Below are positions 46,656-55,540 of a stretch of DNA of 64,000 nucleotides, piece by piece. Source of the DNA: Blastopirellula sp. J2-11. Its GTDB lineage: Bacteria > Planctomycetota > Planctomycetia > Pirellulales > Pirellulaceae. Position 1 is the first letter of the stretch. The number at the start of each line of letters is the position of its first letter. Below the pieces are notes generated by a model, which did not search any database, was not told where the DNA came from, and saw only the letters and a program-made list of their open reading frames with translations. The stretch covers positions 310,001 through 374,000 of the forward strand of contig NZ_CP097384.1 of the NCBI RefSeq assembly GCF_024584705.1. The letters are read 5' to 3'. A program made the position numbers and the translations under genes.

Positions 46656-46684
46656 AAAGGACCGCAATCGAATCGCGGTCCTTT
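46656..46684. terminator. Bidirectional terminator hairpin
   Basis: A perfect 10-base stem (46656-46665 with 46675-46684) with a 9-base loop has an A-run on its left and TTT on its right. It separates the convergent lipoprotein and aldehyde dehydrogenase genes, so it can end transcripts from both sides. Confidence 0.8.
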
Positions 46685-46712
46685 GGTTGTTTCTGGAGTG
46701 ATTGGTCGCCGC

Positions 46713-48299
46713 CTAACCAGCGACATCCCCCGTCGTCCAGTTTCCATCAATCAAGCGCCAAGTCTTGCCAGTGGGGTTCTTGTCTTGCAGTTCGGCCGGC
46801 AGTCGCGCGGCGCGAACATTGTCAAAACATTGCAGCATCCCAAAGCGGACCAGCGCCGCTGGAATGCCGACAGCGGTGAAAGCCGGATGCCCCGTCGCCG
46901 GGAAAGGCCCACCGTGGTTCATCGCCGGGCTGACCGCGACGCCGGTCGGCATCTTGTCGTTTAACAGGCGACCAACTTTCACACGCAAATGCGGTTCCAA
47001 CTGGGCGTAGGCGGCGTCGTCAGAACCTTGCGTGTCGCTGTAAACGCAGCCGGTCAAATTGCCTTCCAGCGAATCGATCACGGCGATGGCTTCGGCCAGA
47101 CCTTGAGCGACGACAATCAGCGAGCCGTTGCCAAACGCCTCGGTTTGGAAGACCAGGGGATCGGTCAAGAACTTCGCCGCGTCGACCTTTAGCAGCGTAT
47201 TGGCGTGGCTATAGCCGGTTCCGGCGCCAGGTGCGCCGCCGGCGAGTTGCTGAGCGCCTGCTTCTTTCAGCGTTTGAAATGCGACGGTCAGGCCGGTTTC
47301 GACATTCTTGGTCAACAGCGTACCGACCGGAGCGGCGGCGAACTTGGCGGCCGTGCCGGTCACGAACGCTTGGCTTTCGGCGCCGTCGATCACAAGCACC
47401 AGGCCGGGGTTGGTGCAGAACTGACCGGCGCCCATCAGGCAGCTGCCGGTGAACTCGTCGACCAGTTTGTCGCCGCGCTCTTTTAGTGCGCCCGGCAAGA
47501 TCACGACCGGATTCACGCTCGACAGTTCCAGATAGATCGGTTTGCCATGTTTGTCGGCCGCTTCTTTCAGCACCAAACCGGCGCGGCGACTGCCGGTATA
47601 GGCGGTCGCGCCGATACGCGGATCGGAAACCAACTTGGCGCCGTCGTCATAGTTGCAGTGATAAAAGAGTTGGAGCGTCGCCGGAGGGAGATCGGTTTCC
47701 TGCACCGCTTGGAAGGCGAGTTTCGCCAAAGCGAGCGTCGTACCGGGGCAGGAGGGATTTGCTTTGGCGATCACCGGATTGCCAGACGCGATCGCGGCGG
47801 CGAAGTCTCCGCCGGAGGCTCCGCCGAACGCAAACGGAAAGTTGTTGGGACCGAAGACGCAGACCGGACCGAGCGGCGCGAAGTAAGCGCGAATGTTGGC
47901 CTTGGTGTCGATGGTCGCTTGCTTCCACGATCGTTCGACCGCGGCGGCGGCGGCGGTGCGCAACTGATTGGAAGTACGCGGCAGCTCGACATCTTTCAGA
48001 CGGGGCGAGACCGGCAGTCCGCTTTCGGCGTTGGCGATAGCGCACAGCTCGTCCGCGTTGGCGTCGATCAATTCGGCGTAACGCGTCAGAAATTCGGCGA
48101 TCCGTTCTGGCGGCAATTGAGAAAGCGCTTTGAACGCTTCGTCGGCGGCGGAGAGCACCGCTTCGCAATCTTGCCAGGTGCTAATCGGATATTGGGCCGG
48201 CAGCGGTTGTTTGGTCGCAGGATTATCGGCTTGGAACGTGCCGGAAGCATCAGCCGCTTTCCATTGGCCGGCGATCAGAACAGGCTGGAGATCAGACAT
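46713..48299 (-). CDS. 2-oxoglutarate semialdehyde (2,5-dioxovalerate) dehydrogenase
   Basis: A 528-residue NAD(P)-dependent aldehyde dehydrogenase. It matches the 2,5-dioxopentanoate subgroup in length and start (VLIAGQWKAADASGTFQADNPAT). Catalytic Glu258 lies in LELSSVNP and Cys295 in GAGQFCTNPG. The cofactor-binding region includes GPNNFPFAFGGASGG and GSRRAG. It converts 2-oxoglutarate semialdehyde to 2-oxoglutarate, the last step of oxidative pentose or sugar-acid routes and of hydroxyproline breakdown. The FAH-family gene on the same strand 169 bases upstream fits the preceding dehydration step. An aldehyde dehydrogenase of another substrate class is less likely. Confidence 0.88.
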   Translation of the reverse strand: MSDLQPVLIAGQWKAADASGTFQADNPATKQPLPAQYPISTWQDCEAVLSAADEAFKALSQLPPERIAEFLTRYAELIDANADELCAIANAESGLPVSPRLKDVELPRTSNQLRTAAAAAVERSWKQATIDTKANIRAYFAPLGPVCVFGPNNFPFAFGGASGGDFAAAIASGNPVIAKANPSCPGTTLALAKLAFQAVQETDLPPATLQLFYHCNYDDGAKLVSDPRIGATAYTGSRRAGLVLKEAADKHGKPIYLELSSVNPVVILPGALKERGDKLVDEFTGSCLMGAGQFCTNPGLVLVIDGAESQAFVTGTAAKFAAAPVGTLLTKNVETGLTVAFQTLKEAGAQQLAGGAPGAGTGYSHANTLLKVDAAKFLTDPLVFQTEAFGNGSLIVVAQGLAEAIAVIDSLEGNLTGCVYSDTQGSDDAAYAQLEPHLRVKVGRLLNDKMPTGVAVSPAMNHGGPFPATGHPAFTAVGIPAALVRFGMLQCFDNVRAARLPAELQDKNPTGKTWRLIDGNWTTGDVAG

Positions 48300-48468
48300 A
48301 GTAGAAGCTCAACAGGTTTAGACGGAAATTGGCGAATGGGGGAACATTCAGCTTAATGCTTTCGCGCAATCGCGACTGCGGCGCCTACGCCGAACGTCAA
48401 CGATTTCGCCGAAAGTATAAATCGCCGAAAAATTCGACGATCTGCCGCTTGGTGCGCCGCACTGCTTG

Positions 48469-49323
48469 TTATCGCTGAATGATTGGATTGCGGAGCGTGC
48501 CGATGCCAGCGATCGTGATTTCGACAATATCGCCAGGTAAGAGCGTAAAGTCGTTGTCCGGAATCACGCCGGTGCCGGTCAGCAAAATGGCGCCGGTCGG
48601 AAAACTATTGTCGCGGCGCAAGTAGCCGATTAGATCTTCGAAGGAGCGAGCCATTTCGCCGATGTCGGTCGATCCGGTAAACGCGGCTTGTCCGCCGCGG
48701 CGAACGGCGAGATCGATCTTGATATCGGCCAGATTGGGCAGTTCGGCTTCAAAGTCTTCTCGCAGTGCGATACAAGGTCCCAATCCGCAGCATTGGTCGT
48801 AGACCTTGGCTTGCGGCAGATAGAGCGGGTTCTCGCCTTCAATGTCGCGGCTGCTCATATCGTTACCGATGACATAGCCAACCAACTGCAGCTTGGAGTT
48901 CAGGACCAGTCCCAGCTCGGGTTCGGGAACGTTCCACTTCGAGTCTTGGCGGATCCGCAGTGGTTGCTCGGGCCCGCTCACACGATGCGGCGTCGCTTTC
49001 ATGAACAATTCAGGTCGCGGCGAAGCGTAGACCCGGTCGTAACAGTCGGCGGCCGCTTCCGACTCTTCCATGCGGGCCGCTTTGCTACGGGTATAGGTGA
49101 CGCCGGCGGCCCAAACTTCGTGTTGCTCAACGGGGGGAAGCAAGGTGACGCTGGAGAACGGAATCGGCTCGCAGTGAGTCGAAACGTGGGACCTGGCGAC
49201 TTCCGCGGGGTCCATCATTTCCAACAAGGGAAAAAGTGACATCGTGAGAGGACGGATCAGGTCTCCATCCCACCAGCCGGTCCGGGGTAATTGGCCGGCG
49301 TCGAGATATTTGACGATTTTCAT
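48469..49323 (-). CDS. FAH-family hydrolase/dehydratase, probably 2-keto-3-deoxy-pentonate dehydratase
   Basis: A 284-residue protein of the fumarylacetoacetate hydrolase superfamily. Metal ligands are visible in WNVPEPELGLVL (ExE) and in the following Asp of NDMSSRDIEGENPLYLPQAK. The C-terminus has GTGVIPDNDFTLLPGDIVEI, typical of the fold. Sequence style (long N-terminal domain with WAAGVTYTRSKAAR) resembles 2-dehydro-3-deoxy-D-arabinonate dehydratases. It is placed next to 2-oxoglutarate semialdehyde dehydrogenase, the next enzyme in that route. Both genes read in the same direction, with this one first. The exact sugar acid (arabinonate, xylonate or another) is inferred. Confidence 0.82.
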   Translation of the reverse strand: MKIVKYLDAGQLPRTGWWDGDLIRPLTMSLFPLLEMMDPAEVARSHVSTHCEPIPFSSVTLLPPVEQHEVWAAGVTYTRSKAARMEESEAAADCYDRVYASPRPELFMKATPHRVSGPEQPLRIRQDSKWNVPEPELGLVLNSKLQLVGYVIGNDMSSRDIEGENPLYLPQAKVYDQCCGLGPCIALREDFEAELPNLADIKIDLAVRRGGQAAFTGSTDIGEMARSFEDLIGYLRRDNSFPTGAILLTGTGVIPDNDFTLLPGDIVEITIAGIGTLRNPIIQR

Positions 49324-49927
49324 AAAAGAATGAGATCACGCTGTGGGGGAGTGCTGTGGGGGAACGGTCTCATCTTAACGTACGGCGATGTCTGCAAAAA
49401 CCTTCTACACCGCTTTGCGAGCGATTTGTGCAAACCAAGCTGCATCCCAGGCAGCGGCAGTAAGCAGAACCACTGATTCGATCCGAGCCGGTAGAAGCGA
49501 ACGGCGTTAACCCCAGCCTGTTGCGCGTGTTAGGCGAGCGGTCATAAAATGGCCACATCTCATTGGGGCCCTAGGCATAAGTTTTGCAGCAGACTGGTTT
49601 TGGACCGACTGCGGTCTCTTCATTGCAAACTATATGGTGTGGCAACCAATCGTGGCTGACGTGCGCACCGTTGCCGTCCGGTAGTTCGGTTGTCGGGAGA
49701 GGGCGCTGGATTGCCGGCACGGCGCGGTGCGACGCCGCCCGTTTTAAATCGGTCGACAATACAAGATCGGCCTGGACGATAGCTTGGGTCTTCACGGATT
49801 AGGTCGGTCCGCATACGATATGACAGAGAGAACGTGCGGTTTTTAGGCCGTCACTTTCCCGGTCATTTTCTGCAAATGCCTCGCTGCCGACGCTTAGGCT
49901 AACTTCAAATTCGTCGGCCCTTCTGTA
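49324..49927. other. Intergenic region between divergent genes, no gene seen
   Basis: These 604 bases lie between the FAH-family start and the nucleotidyltransferase-HD start. Open frames of 60-74 codons on both strands overlap each other and lack start signals. No convincing repeat, hairpin or RNA gene was seen. A small RNA cannot be excluded by eye. Confidence 0.5.
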
Positions 49928-51037
49928 ATGGATGCTTCCAAGCTACGGCGACAAATCGCCAGTCAAGCGGCGCGCTTGATGTATGAACGGCAAGAATCGG
50001 AATATTACCGCGCCAAAATGAAAGCGGCTCGGCGACTCTGCCGAGGCTGGGTCAAACCGGCCGATCTCCCCAGTAACGCCGAGATCCGGGACGAAGTGCA
50101 GTCGCTCGCGCGGATGTTTGAAGGCGATGCGCGGCTCGACAATCTGCGGGAGATGCGTTTCGCTGCGCTCCATACGATGAAGCTGTTGGCCAACTTTCGC
50201 CCACGTTTGATCGGCAGCGTTTTGACAGGGCATGTTCGGCGGGGATCAGACATTGATATCCACCTCTTTTCCGACAGCGTCGAGCCGATCGCCGCAACGC
50301 TCGAGCGCGAAGGAATGTTCTTTGACATCGAGCGGAAAGAAGTTCGCAAGCACGGGGAAAATCAGGTCTATATTCACGTCCATATTCGCGACGTCTATCC
50401 GATCGAATTGACGGTCTATCCCAGCGACAAAACGCACTATATCTCCAAAAGTTCGATCACTGGCAAAGCGATCGAGCGAATGAGCATTCGCGAGTTAGCG
50501 CAGTTTCTGGAGACCGAATATCCCGATGTCGACGCCGACGAAGAGTTGGCCGCCGCCGAGAATCGCGTCGATCGCTTTTTGCACTACGAGATGCTGCTGT
50601 TGCCGCTGGAGCATGTAAAGCAGAACCCGCATTATCATCCCGAAGGGGATGCGCTCTATCACAGCTTGCAGGTGTTCGAACTAGCGCGGCGCGAGTCTCC
50701 TTACGACGAAGAACTGCTGCTGGCGGCGCTGCTGCATGATGTGGGGAAGGGGATCGATTTTCGCGATCATGTCGCTGCGGGACTCGAAGCGCTCGGCGAA
50801 ACGATTACGGAGCGGACGCATTGGTTAATCGAGCATCATATGGAAGCGCACGCGCTGCTGGACGGATCGATCGGCGCTAGGGCCAAGCGACGGTTGCAGC
50901 AGTCAGAGAACTTTGAAGACTTGCTGCTGTTGGGCAAATGTGACGAAGGAGGTCGCCAAATCGGCATGCAGGTCTTGGAAGTGGACGAAGCGATCGATTA
51001 TTTGCGCGATCTGGCCCGCGAATGCGGCGACTGGTGA
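49928..51037 (+). CDS. Nucleotidyltransferase-HD phosphohydrolase protein (CCA-enzyme-like HD)
   Basis: A 369-residue two-domain protein. Residues 1-200 hold a nucleotidyltransferase-like domain with GSVLTGHVRRGSDIDIHLF (Gly-Ser at 96-97, Asp108, Asp110) and a third carboxylate in IELTVYP (Glu160). Residues 215-369 hold an HD domain: HYHPEGDALYHSLQVFE and ALLHDVGKGIDFRDH, with His245 and the His270-Asp271 pair. The HD part resembles that of bacterial CCA-adding enzymes, but the transferase half is short and in a different order from tRNA nucleotidyltransferase. Possible roles are nucleotide or RNA-end metabolism or signal-nucleotide turnover. It is convergent with the SpoVG-like gene, 17 bases away. 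Confidence 0.85.
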   Translation: MDASKLRRQIASQAARLMYERQESEYYRAKMKAARRLCRGWVKPADLPSNAEIRDEVQSLARMFEGDARLDNLREMRFAALHTMKLLANFRPRLIGSVLTGHVRRGSDIDIHLFSDSVEPIAATLEREGMFFDIERKEVRKHGENQVYIHVHIRDVYPIELTVYPSDKTHYISKSSITGKAIERMSIRELAQFLETEYPDVDADEELAAAENRVDRFLHYEMLLLPLEHVKQNPHYHPEGDALYHSLQVFELARRESPYDEELLLAALLHDVGKGIDFRDHVAAGLEALGETITERTHWLIEHHMEAHALLDGSIGARAKRRLQQSENFEDLLLLGKCDEGGRQIGMQVLEVDEAIDYLRDLARECGDW

Positions 51038-51054
51038 ACAAGCGAGCTTACCGG

Positions 51055-51660
51055 CTATTCTTCGAAGATTCCTTGGCCGAACTTCCGTTTGCGCTGCGGT
51101 TGTGACGACCCGGCTGTCGGTTGATGCGGACCAGACGGGTTGGGCTGCGGAGGATGAGCTTGCCCTTGCGGTTCGCTCGCCGATTTTTGGGGAGACCTGC
51201 TGGCGTCGTCAAACGAATCTTCTTCAAAGAATTCTTCGCCGGCGTCACCATAGAAGTCGTCGTAACGCGAGCGATAGCCTGGTTGTTTGGCGGTTTCGAC
51301 CTCTTTTTCGTATTCCTCGATGACGCGATTTTGGATCATCTCGCGACACTCCGAATTGATCGGATGGGCGATATCGGCGTACAGTTTGGCGCGACCGTCG
51401 GCCGTTCGTTCGGCCGGCGGCAAGCGGAGACGAAAACCGCAGTTGTTGCAGTAGCCGGCGCGGAGATGGTTTTTGCCGCCACATTGCGGACAGTGGGCGG
51501 TCAGTTTGCGGCTGGGCATTGCGACAAACGGGCCGCTCGCGCCTTCGATGATCTTTAGGTCGCGCACGACGAACGAGTCGTCAAACGTGATCGAACAAAA
51601 TCCACGTAGACGGTCGCTGGCGTCTTCCATGAGTTTGATACGAACTTCGGTGATGTTCAC
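51055..51660 (-). CDS. spoVG: SpoVG-family protein with inserted zinc ribbon
   Basis: A 201-residue protein. Residues 1-52 are the SpoVG N-terminal part ([13 protein letters not shown]...[11 protein letters not shown]...FVAMPSRKL), and residues 95-111 are its C-terminal part ([17 protein letters not shown]). Between them lies a four-Cys zinc ribbon, Cys57, Cys60, Cys71 and Cys74 ([23 protein letters not shown], in part). A disordered acidic then Pro/Gln-rich tail follows. SpoVG binds nucleic acid in other phyla, so the added ribbon likely extends that. The gene lies downstream of ispE on the same strand with a 177-base gap, an arrangement also seen in Bacillus. Regulation of the target is unknown. 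Confidence 0.88.
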   Translation of the reverse strand: MNITEVRIKLMEDASDRLRGFCSITFDDSFVVRDLKIIEGASGPFVAMPSRKLTAHCPQCGGKNHLRAGYCNNCGFRLRLPPAERTADGRAKLYADIAHPINSECREMIQNRVIEEYEKEVETAKQPGYRSRYDDFYGDAGEEFFEEDSFDDASRSPQKSASEPQGQAHPPQPNPSGPHQPTAGSSQPQRKRKFGQGIFEE

Positions 51661-51837
51661 AGCGTATCTCTCCCTGTTGGCAGTCGCGCCGAACGCTGAT
51701 TCGCACTCGAAGTAGATAAAAAATCTTCGGTACGAACGCCGCGTCGCCTCTCAATGCCGTTAGTTCCCGTTGGATCCGTCGTAATGCCGCCTTGCTTGGT
51801 AGGTCCTTCCGCCGTCCGCTTTGCTCAAGTTGTCTGT

Positions 51838-52788
51838 CTAGTTCCAATGTACGCCGCAGTTGCTGGCGGTAAACACAACGCCCAAGCGCTGGTTCTTCAG
51901 TTTCGCCGCGACGCAGCGGGCATGCCGTGCATCTTTGCAGAGGGCGAAACAAGCGCTGCCGCTTCCCGACATTTGGCTGGAAACTGCTCCAGCTCGAATC
52001 ATGCAACTTGTTAACCGATCAATCTCGGTTGATAGTTGCCGCGATGGTTCGGTCAGCCGATTATGCATGCGGTGACCGATCTCCATCATTGAATGCGATT
52101 TTAATGAATCGCTCAAATCATGGGCCGCCAGCGGCTGGGCGGGAATGGTGCAGTGACGAAACACATCGGCCGTCGACAACCCTCCGGGGGGACGCGCAAC
52201 GACAAAATGCATTCGCCGTGCGATGGCCAGCGGAGTGATGATTTCACCGCGTCCGCGACAGAGGGCCAATCCACTGCCAAACAGGCCGGCATGCAAAAAG
52301 AAAGGGACATCACTGCCGAGTTGGGCGGCGAGTTCTGTCAGCTTGTCGCGCGACCAGCCGAGCTTCCAGACAATATCGGCCGCCAACAGTGCTGCGGCCG
52401 CGTCGCTGGAAGCGCCGCCTAGACCGGAAGCGGCCGGTATCCGTTTCACCAACTCGATCTTGGCGCCACGCTCGATTCCCGCCGTGCGGCGAACCAAGTC
52501 GATCGCTCGAAAGACCAAATTCGACGGGCCAGAGGGCAAATCTCCCAGCAACGCATCGGCGTCTTGGCGAGCCGCAGATGCGACGGTTCCGGCGGCAAAT
52601 CGGCAATGAAGCGAGAGTTGCGAGTCTTCCGTCGCCGTAAAACGAAGCGTATCAAAGACGTTGATCGCAGTCATGATAGTTTCCAATTCATGAAAACCAT
52701 CGCTCCGTTTACCCAGCAATTCGAGAAACAAATTCAGTTTTGCTGGCGCATGGACGGTAACCGAGTCTGCCGATCGCTCGAGAAACAT
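51838..52788 (-). CDS. ispE: 4-diphosphocytidyl-2-C-methyl-D-erythritol kinase
   Basis: A 316-residue GHMP kinase of the non-mevalonate isoprenoid pathway. It phosphorylates CDP-methylerythritol. The N-terminal APAKLNLFLELLGKRSDGFHELETI matches IspE, and the ATP-binding GHMP motif is KRIPAASGLGGASSDAAAAL. A third motif MSGSGSACFALC lies near the C-terminus. Length is in the usual range. Its neighbour in the same direction is the SpoVG-like gene. The gene is in a position divergent from the DUF368 gene at 53076, with a 287-base gap. Confidence 0.93.
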   Translation of the reverse strand: MFLERSADSVTVHAPAKLNLFLELLGKRSDGFHELETIMTAINVFDTLRFTATEDSQLSLHCRFAAGTVASAARQDADALLGDLPSGPSNLVFRAIDLVRRTAGIERGAKIELVKRIPAASGLGGASSDAAAALLAADIVWKLGWSRDKLTELAAQLGSDVPFFLHAGLFGSGLALCRGRGEIITPLAIARRMHFVVARPPGGLSTADVFRHCTIPAQPLAAHDLSDSLKSHSMMEIGHRMHNRLTEPSRQLSTEIDRLTSCMIRAGAVSSQMSGSGSACFALCKDARHARCVAAKLKNQRLGVVFTASNCGVHWN

Positions 52789-53075
52789 CCCTGTTGTTCT
52801 TGCCAGGAGATCACCGGCAAGACCTTTATCTGGTATCTGGTGGAATAGATGTGCTACGGGACAAGCGAAAATAACGACGTTATAAGTGACGGCGGCGAGC
52901 CGTTTGCTTGGGATCGGATTCCAGCAATGTAAGGCTCTAAAATGCGCCGGTCAAGCGAATTCGCTCCGGCGCCGAGCTGACTCGCCTATGGGGGAATGGG
53001 ATAGTTTTCTACAATCCTCTCAGACTTACCTCGTTTCCGCGAAACTCGCACTTTCTAGCGACAAGACTCCCGAAT

Positions 53076-54062
53076 ATGAACCAGAAGAGGCCCGATTTGA
53101 CTACTTCTCCCCAAGGGGCACTGCGCGATGCGGCTCGGCATGTCGGTTGTGGTCTGCTGATGGGCGCTGCGGACGCGATCCCCGGCGTCTCGGGGGGAAC
53201 CGTTGCGCTGGTGTTGGGCATCTATCGCCGTCTGGTCGCTGCGATCAGTCATTTTGACCTGATTTCGGTCAAGCTGCTGCTGCGGCGAGAATGGCGCGCA
53301 GCGGTGCAGAGGATCGATCTTTTTTTTCTGCTGGCGCTGGGCGGCGGGATTGTGATTGGGCTAGGAACCTTTATTCTGCTCATTCACGAGTTGATTGAAC
53401 CCCACAGTCCGGCGCGTCCTTATACCTATGCAGTCTTTCTTGGCGCGATCGCAGCGTCGAGTTGGTTGGTGATGAAACTGATCCATGCTTCGACAAACGA
53501 TCCGTTGTCGATCTGCTGGGCATTGGGGATCATTGGCGCAGCCGTCGCGTTTCTGTTGACGGGACCGCAAGTTTTTCCTGATGTGCAGCAAGCGCCGCCT
53601 CTCTTGTTTACGTTTTGTTGCGGCATGGTGGCGATCTGCGCCATGATCCTGCCGGGAATCAGCGGGTCCTATATTTTGCTGATTTTGGGGATGTATCGCT
53701 ATCTCAGCGGGATCCCCAAATCGCTTCTCAAAGGAGAAGCGATCGGCGGTGATCTGTTGCAGTTTGTCGTGTTTGCCGTCGGATGCGCCGTCGGCCTGAT
53801 TGCGTTCAGCAAGTTTCTGCGTTGGCTGCTGCACCGCTACGAGCCGCAGACAATGTCGCTGATGTGCGGGTTTATGATCGGCGCAATGCGTGCGTTATGG
53901 CCGTGGCGCGATGGTGACGCTTACATCGGTCCCCCGTCTACCGGCGAACTGATCGGCTGCGCCGCGTTGGCGATCACCGCCGCGCTGGTCGTCTGCGGCG
54001 CCGACTATTTCACCGGCGCGAATAACAAGATCGACGAAGCGGTGCAGGAACCGGTGGAGTAG
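53076..54062 (+). CDS. DUF368 membrane protein, PopT-type undecaprenyl-phosphate translocase
   Basis: A 328-residue polytopic membrane protein. The family signature is GLLMGAADAIPGVSGGTVALVLGIYRRLV, with a second GISGSYILLILGMY block in the second half, consistent with an inverted duplication. Members known as PopT return undecaprenyl phosphate across the cytoplasmic membrane for peptidoglycan and surface-polymer synthesis. About eight to ten helices are visible. The start has alternatives close by, and the predicted ATG at 53076 leaves a short polar N-terminus. It is convergent with the outer-membrane-like gene, 39 bases away. Confidence 0.9.
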   Translation: MNQKRPDLTTSPQGALRDAARHVGCGLLMGAADAIPGVSGGTVALVLGIYRRLVAAISHFDLISVKLLLRREWRAAVQRIDLFFLLALGGGIVIGLGTFILLIHELIEPHSPARPYTYAVFLGAIAASSWLVMKLIHASTNDPLSICWALGIIGAAVAFLLTGPQVFPDVQQAPPLLFTFCCGMVAICAMILPGISGSYILLILGMYRYLSGIPKSLLKGEAIGGDLLQFVVFAVGCAVGLIAFSKFLRWLLHRYEPQTMSLMCGFMIGAMRALWPWRDGDAYIGPPSTGELIGCAALAITAALVVCGADYFTGANNKIDEAVQEPVE

Positions 54063-54101
54063 CGATTGAAGAAGAGGGGAGAGGATCGCCGAATCACGTT
54101 T

Positions 54102-55358
54102 TTAGAAGCGAACGCGGAAGTCGGTGCGGAAGAGATAGTCGGCCCAGTGGTCTTCGGTGATACCGGTCGCACACGAGGCGCCGACATCGTAGCTCTTACA
54201 GATAAACCAGCGTATGCCGGCCGAGCTTTGCACAAAGGTCGCGCCGCTGGCGCTGGTCGCTACGCCTAAAGAGTTGGTGTAGGCGCCGGCTTGAAACGAC
54301 CAGGCTTCTAGTTCGAGCGTGCCGATCAGCGGCGAGCTCGGCGCTGGGTAGGCGAGCGTATGATTGATGCTGGTCGCCATATGCAACAGCGATCCGCCGT
54401 AGGTTGGATCGGCTGCGATGGGGATCCATTCGCCAACTTCCATCTGCATGTAGGTTTCGGAAGCCAGGTTGACGCCGACAACGACCGACGGTTCGAGCGA
54501 AACATGCCCAGTGCCGAGACCACGGGAGACGCGTCCAGCAGGCATATGCGTTTTCATCAAAAACGCGACCTGGAAAAGTCCGTTGTCGAAGAGCAGCGTT
54601 TTCGTGCCGATGGTCATGTCGCCGAAACCAGCGCCATGCGGCGCTCCTTCAGGATCGACTTCCATATAGCGATATTCAAACGTCGCCGAGAACTTTTTGC
54701 CGCCGGTTTCGGTGTATTGATAAAGGGTCATGTAATCGACATCCGGAACGTAAGTTCCGGTTGGAGTGGGCCCGGTGCCTGCTTTCGCCCAAAAATATTC
54801 GGCGCGATCGGGATGCGATAGGCCAAAGCCGGCGTCGTAGCGAAATCGCATGGTCCCTTGCGGTCGCGGCGAAGCGACGAAAAACGCCGAATCTTCCAAC
54901 GGTTTCCAGGCTGGCTCATAGCAGGGATCAACGCAGCAAACGGCATGCTGCACGAGCCACAGGAAACGTCCTGCCCGTGTCGTCGCCGTGCAAGGTTCGC
55001 AGCGACATTCGCCGCAAGTGCTGCACCCATTCAACGGAATTTGATAGGAGCCCCAGTCTTCCCAGGGTTGTTCATTCTGCAAGGGAGCGATCTGCGCGGG
55101 AGGGCCGAGCGGAACCACTTCGGGAGACTCGGGAGGAGTCGGTAAGGTCGGTTGCGACTCGAAACTAATGGGAGCCGAGTTGAAATGAAACGCGCGATCC
55201 GATGGCGAGTTGAAAATCGCTGGTTGCTCTGGCGGTTGCAGATCAACCGGCGGCAAGCGATAGATTTCTTGGGCGTCGGCTTCTGCGCAAACGCTTGCGG
55301 TGATCGACAGCAGGATCACTACGAAGGAGAAAATCGAATTGCGAGAAGGTTTGCCCAC
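54102..55358 (-). CDS. Secreted Cys-rich protein with outer-membrane beta-barrel-like C-terminus
   Basis: The GTG at 55358 is proposed because it gives a 418-residue protein with a signal right at the start (GKPSRNSIFSFVVILLSITASVCA). The frame is open 77 codons further, but that part is basic and signal-free. After a Pro-rich stretch comes a Cys-rich block (NGCSTCGECRCEPC and HAVCCVDPCYEP). The remaining 260 residues alternate in beta-strand style with Gly and aromatics and end in RVRF, as outer-membrane barrels do. It resembles barrels of the MetA-pathway/transporter-like group. The start codon and function are uncertain. The divergent neighbour at 55541 is also secreted and Cys-rich. Confidence 0.7.
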   Translation of the reverse strand: MGKPSRNSIFSFVVILLSITASVCAEADAQEIYRLPPVDLQPPEQPAIFNSPSDRAFHFNSAPISFESQPTLPTPPESPEVVPLGPPAQIAPLQNEQPWEDWGSYQIPLNGCSTCGECRCEPCTATTRAGRFLWLVQHAVCCVDPCYEPAWKPLEDSAFFVASPRPQGTMRFRYDAGFGLSHPDRAEYFWAKAGTGPTPTGTYVPDVDYMTLYQYTETGGKKFSATFEYRYMEVDPEGAPHGAGFGDMTIGTKTLLFDNGLFQVAFLMKTHMPAGRVSRGLGTGHVSLEPSVVVGVNLASETYMQMEVGEWIPIAADPTYGGSLLHMATSINHTLAYPAPSSPLIGTLELEAWSFQAGAYTNSLGVATSASGATFVQSSAGIRWFICKSYDVGASCATGITEDHWADYLFRTDFRVRF

Positions 55359-55540
55359 GCGGTGTGAATCGATGCTGTTAAGGAGTCGGATGATGCCGCG
55401 GCGGGGGTTGTAGGGAATTATGGAGCGAGCATCAAGGCGAATCTCAAATCTCTTCTCGCGTCGCGACTTGACCTTGACGCAGACTCGCGACGGCGAGTAC
55501 ATGCTGTAACGCTTTATTGCTCGTTTGAAGGTAGGGAAAT

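Noticed and set aside
49571-49802. Overlapping 60-75-codon frames on both strands before the nucleotidyltransferase-HD gene
   Set aside because: They overlap one another and have no start signals. A small gene cannot be excluded, but the sequence does not support one.
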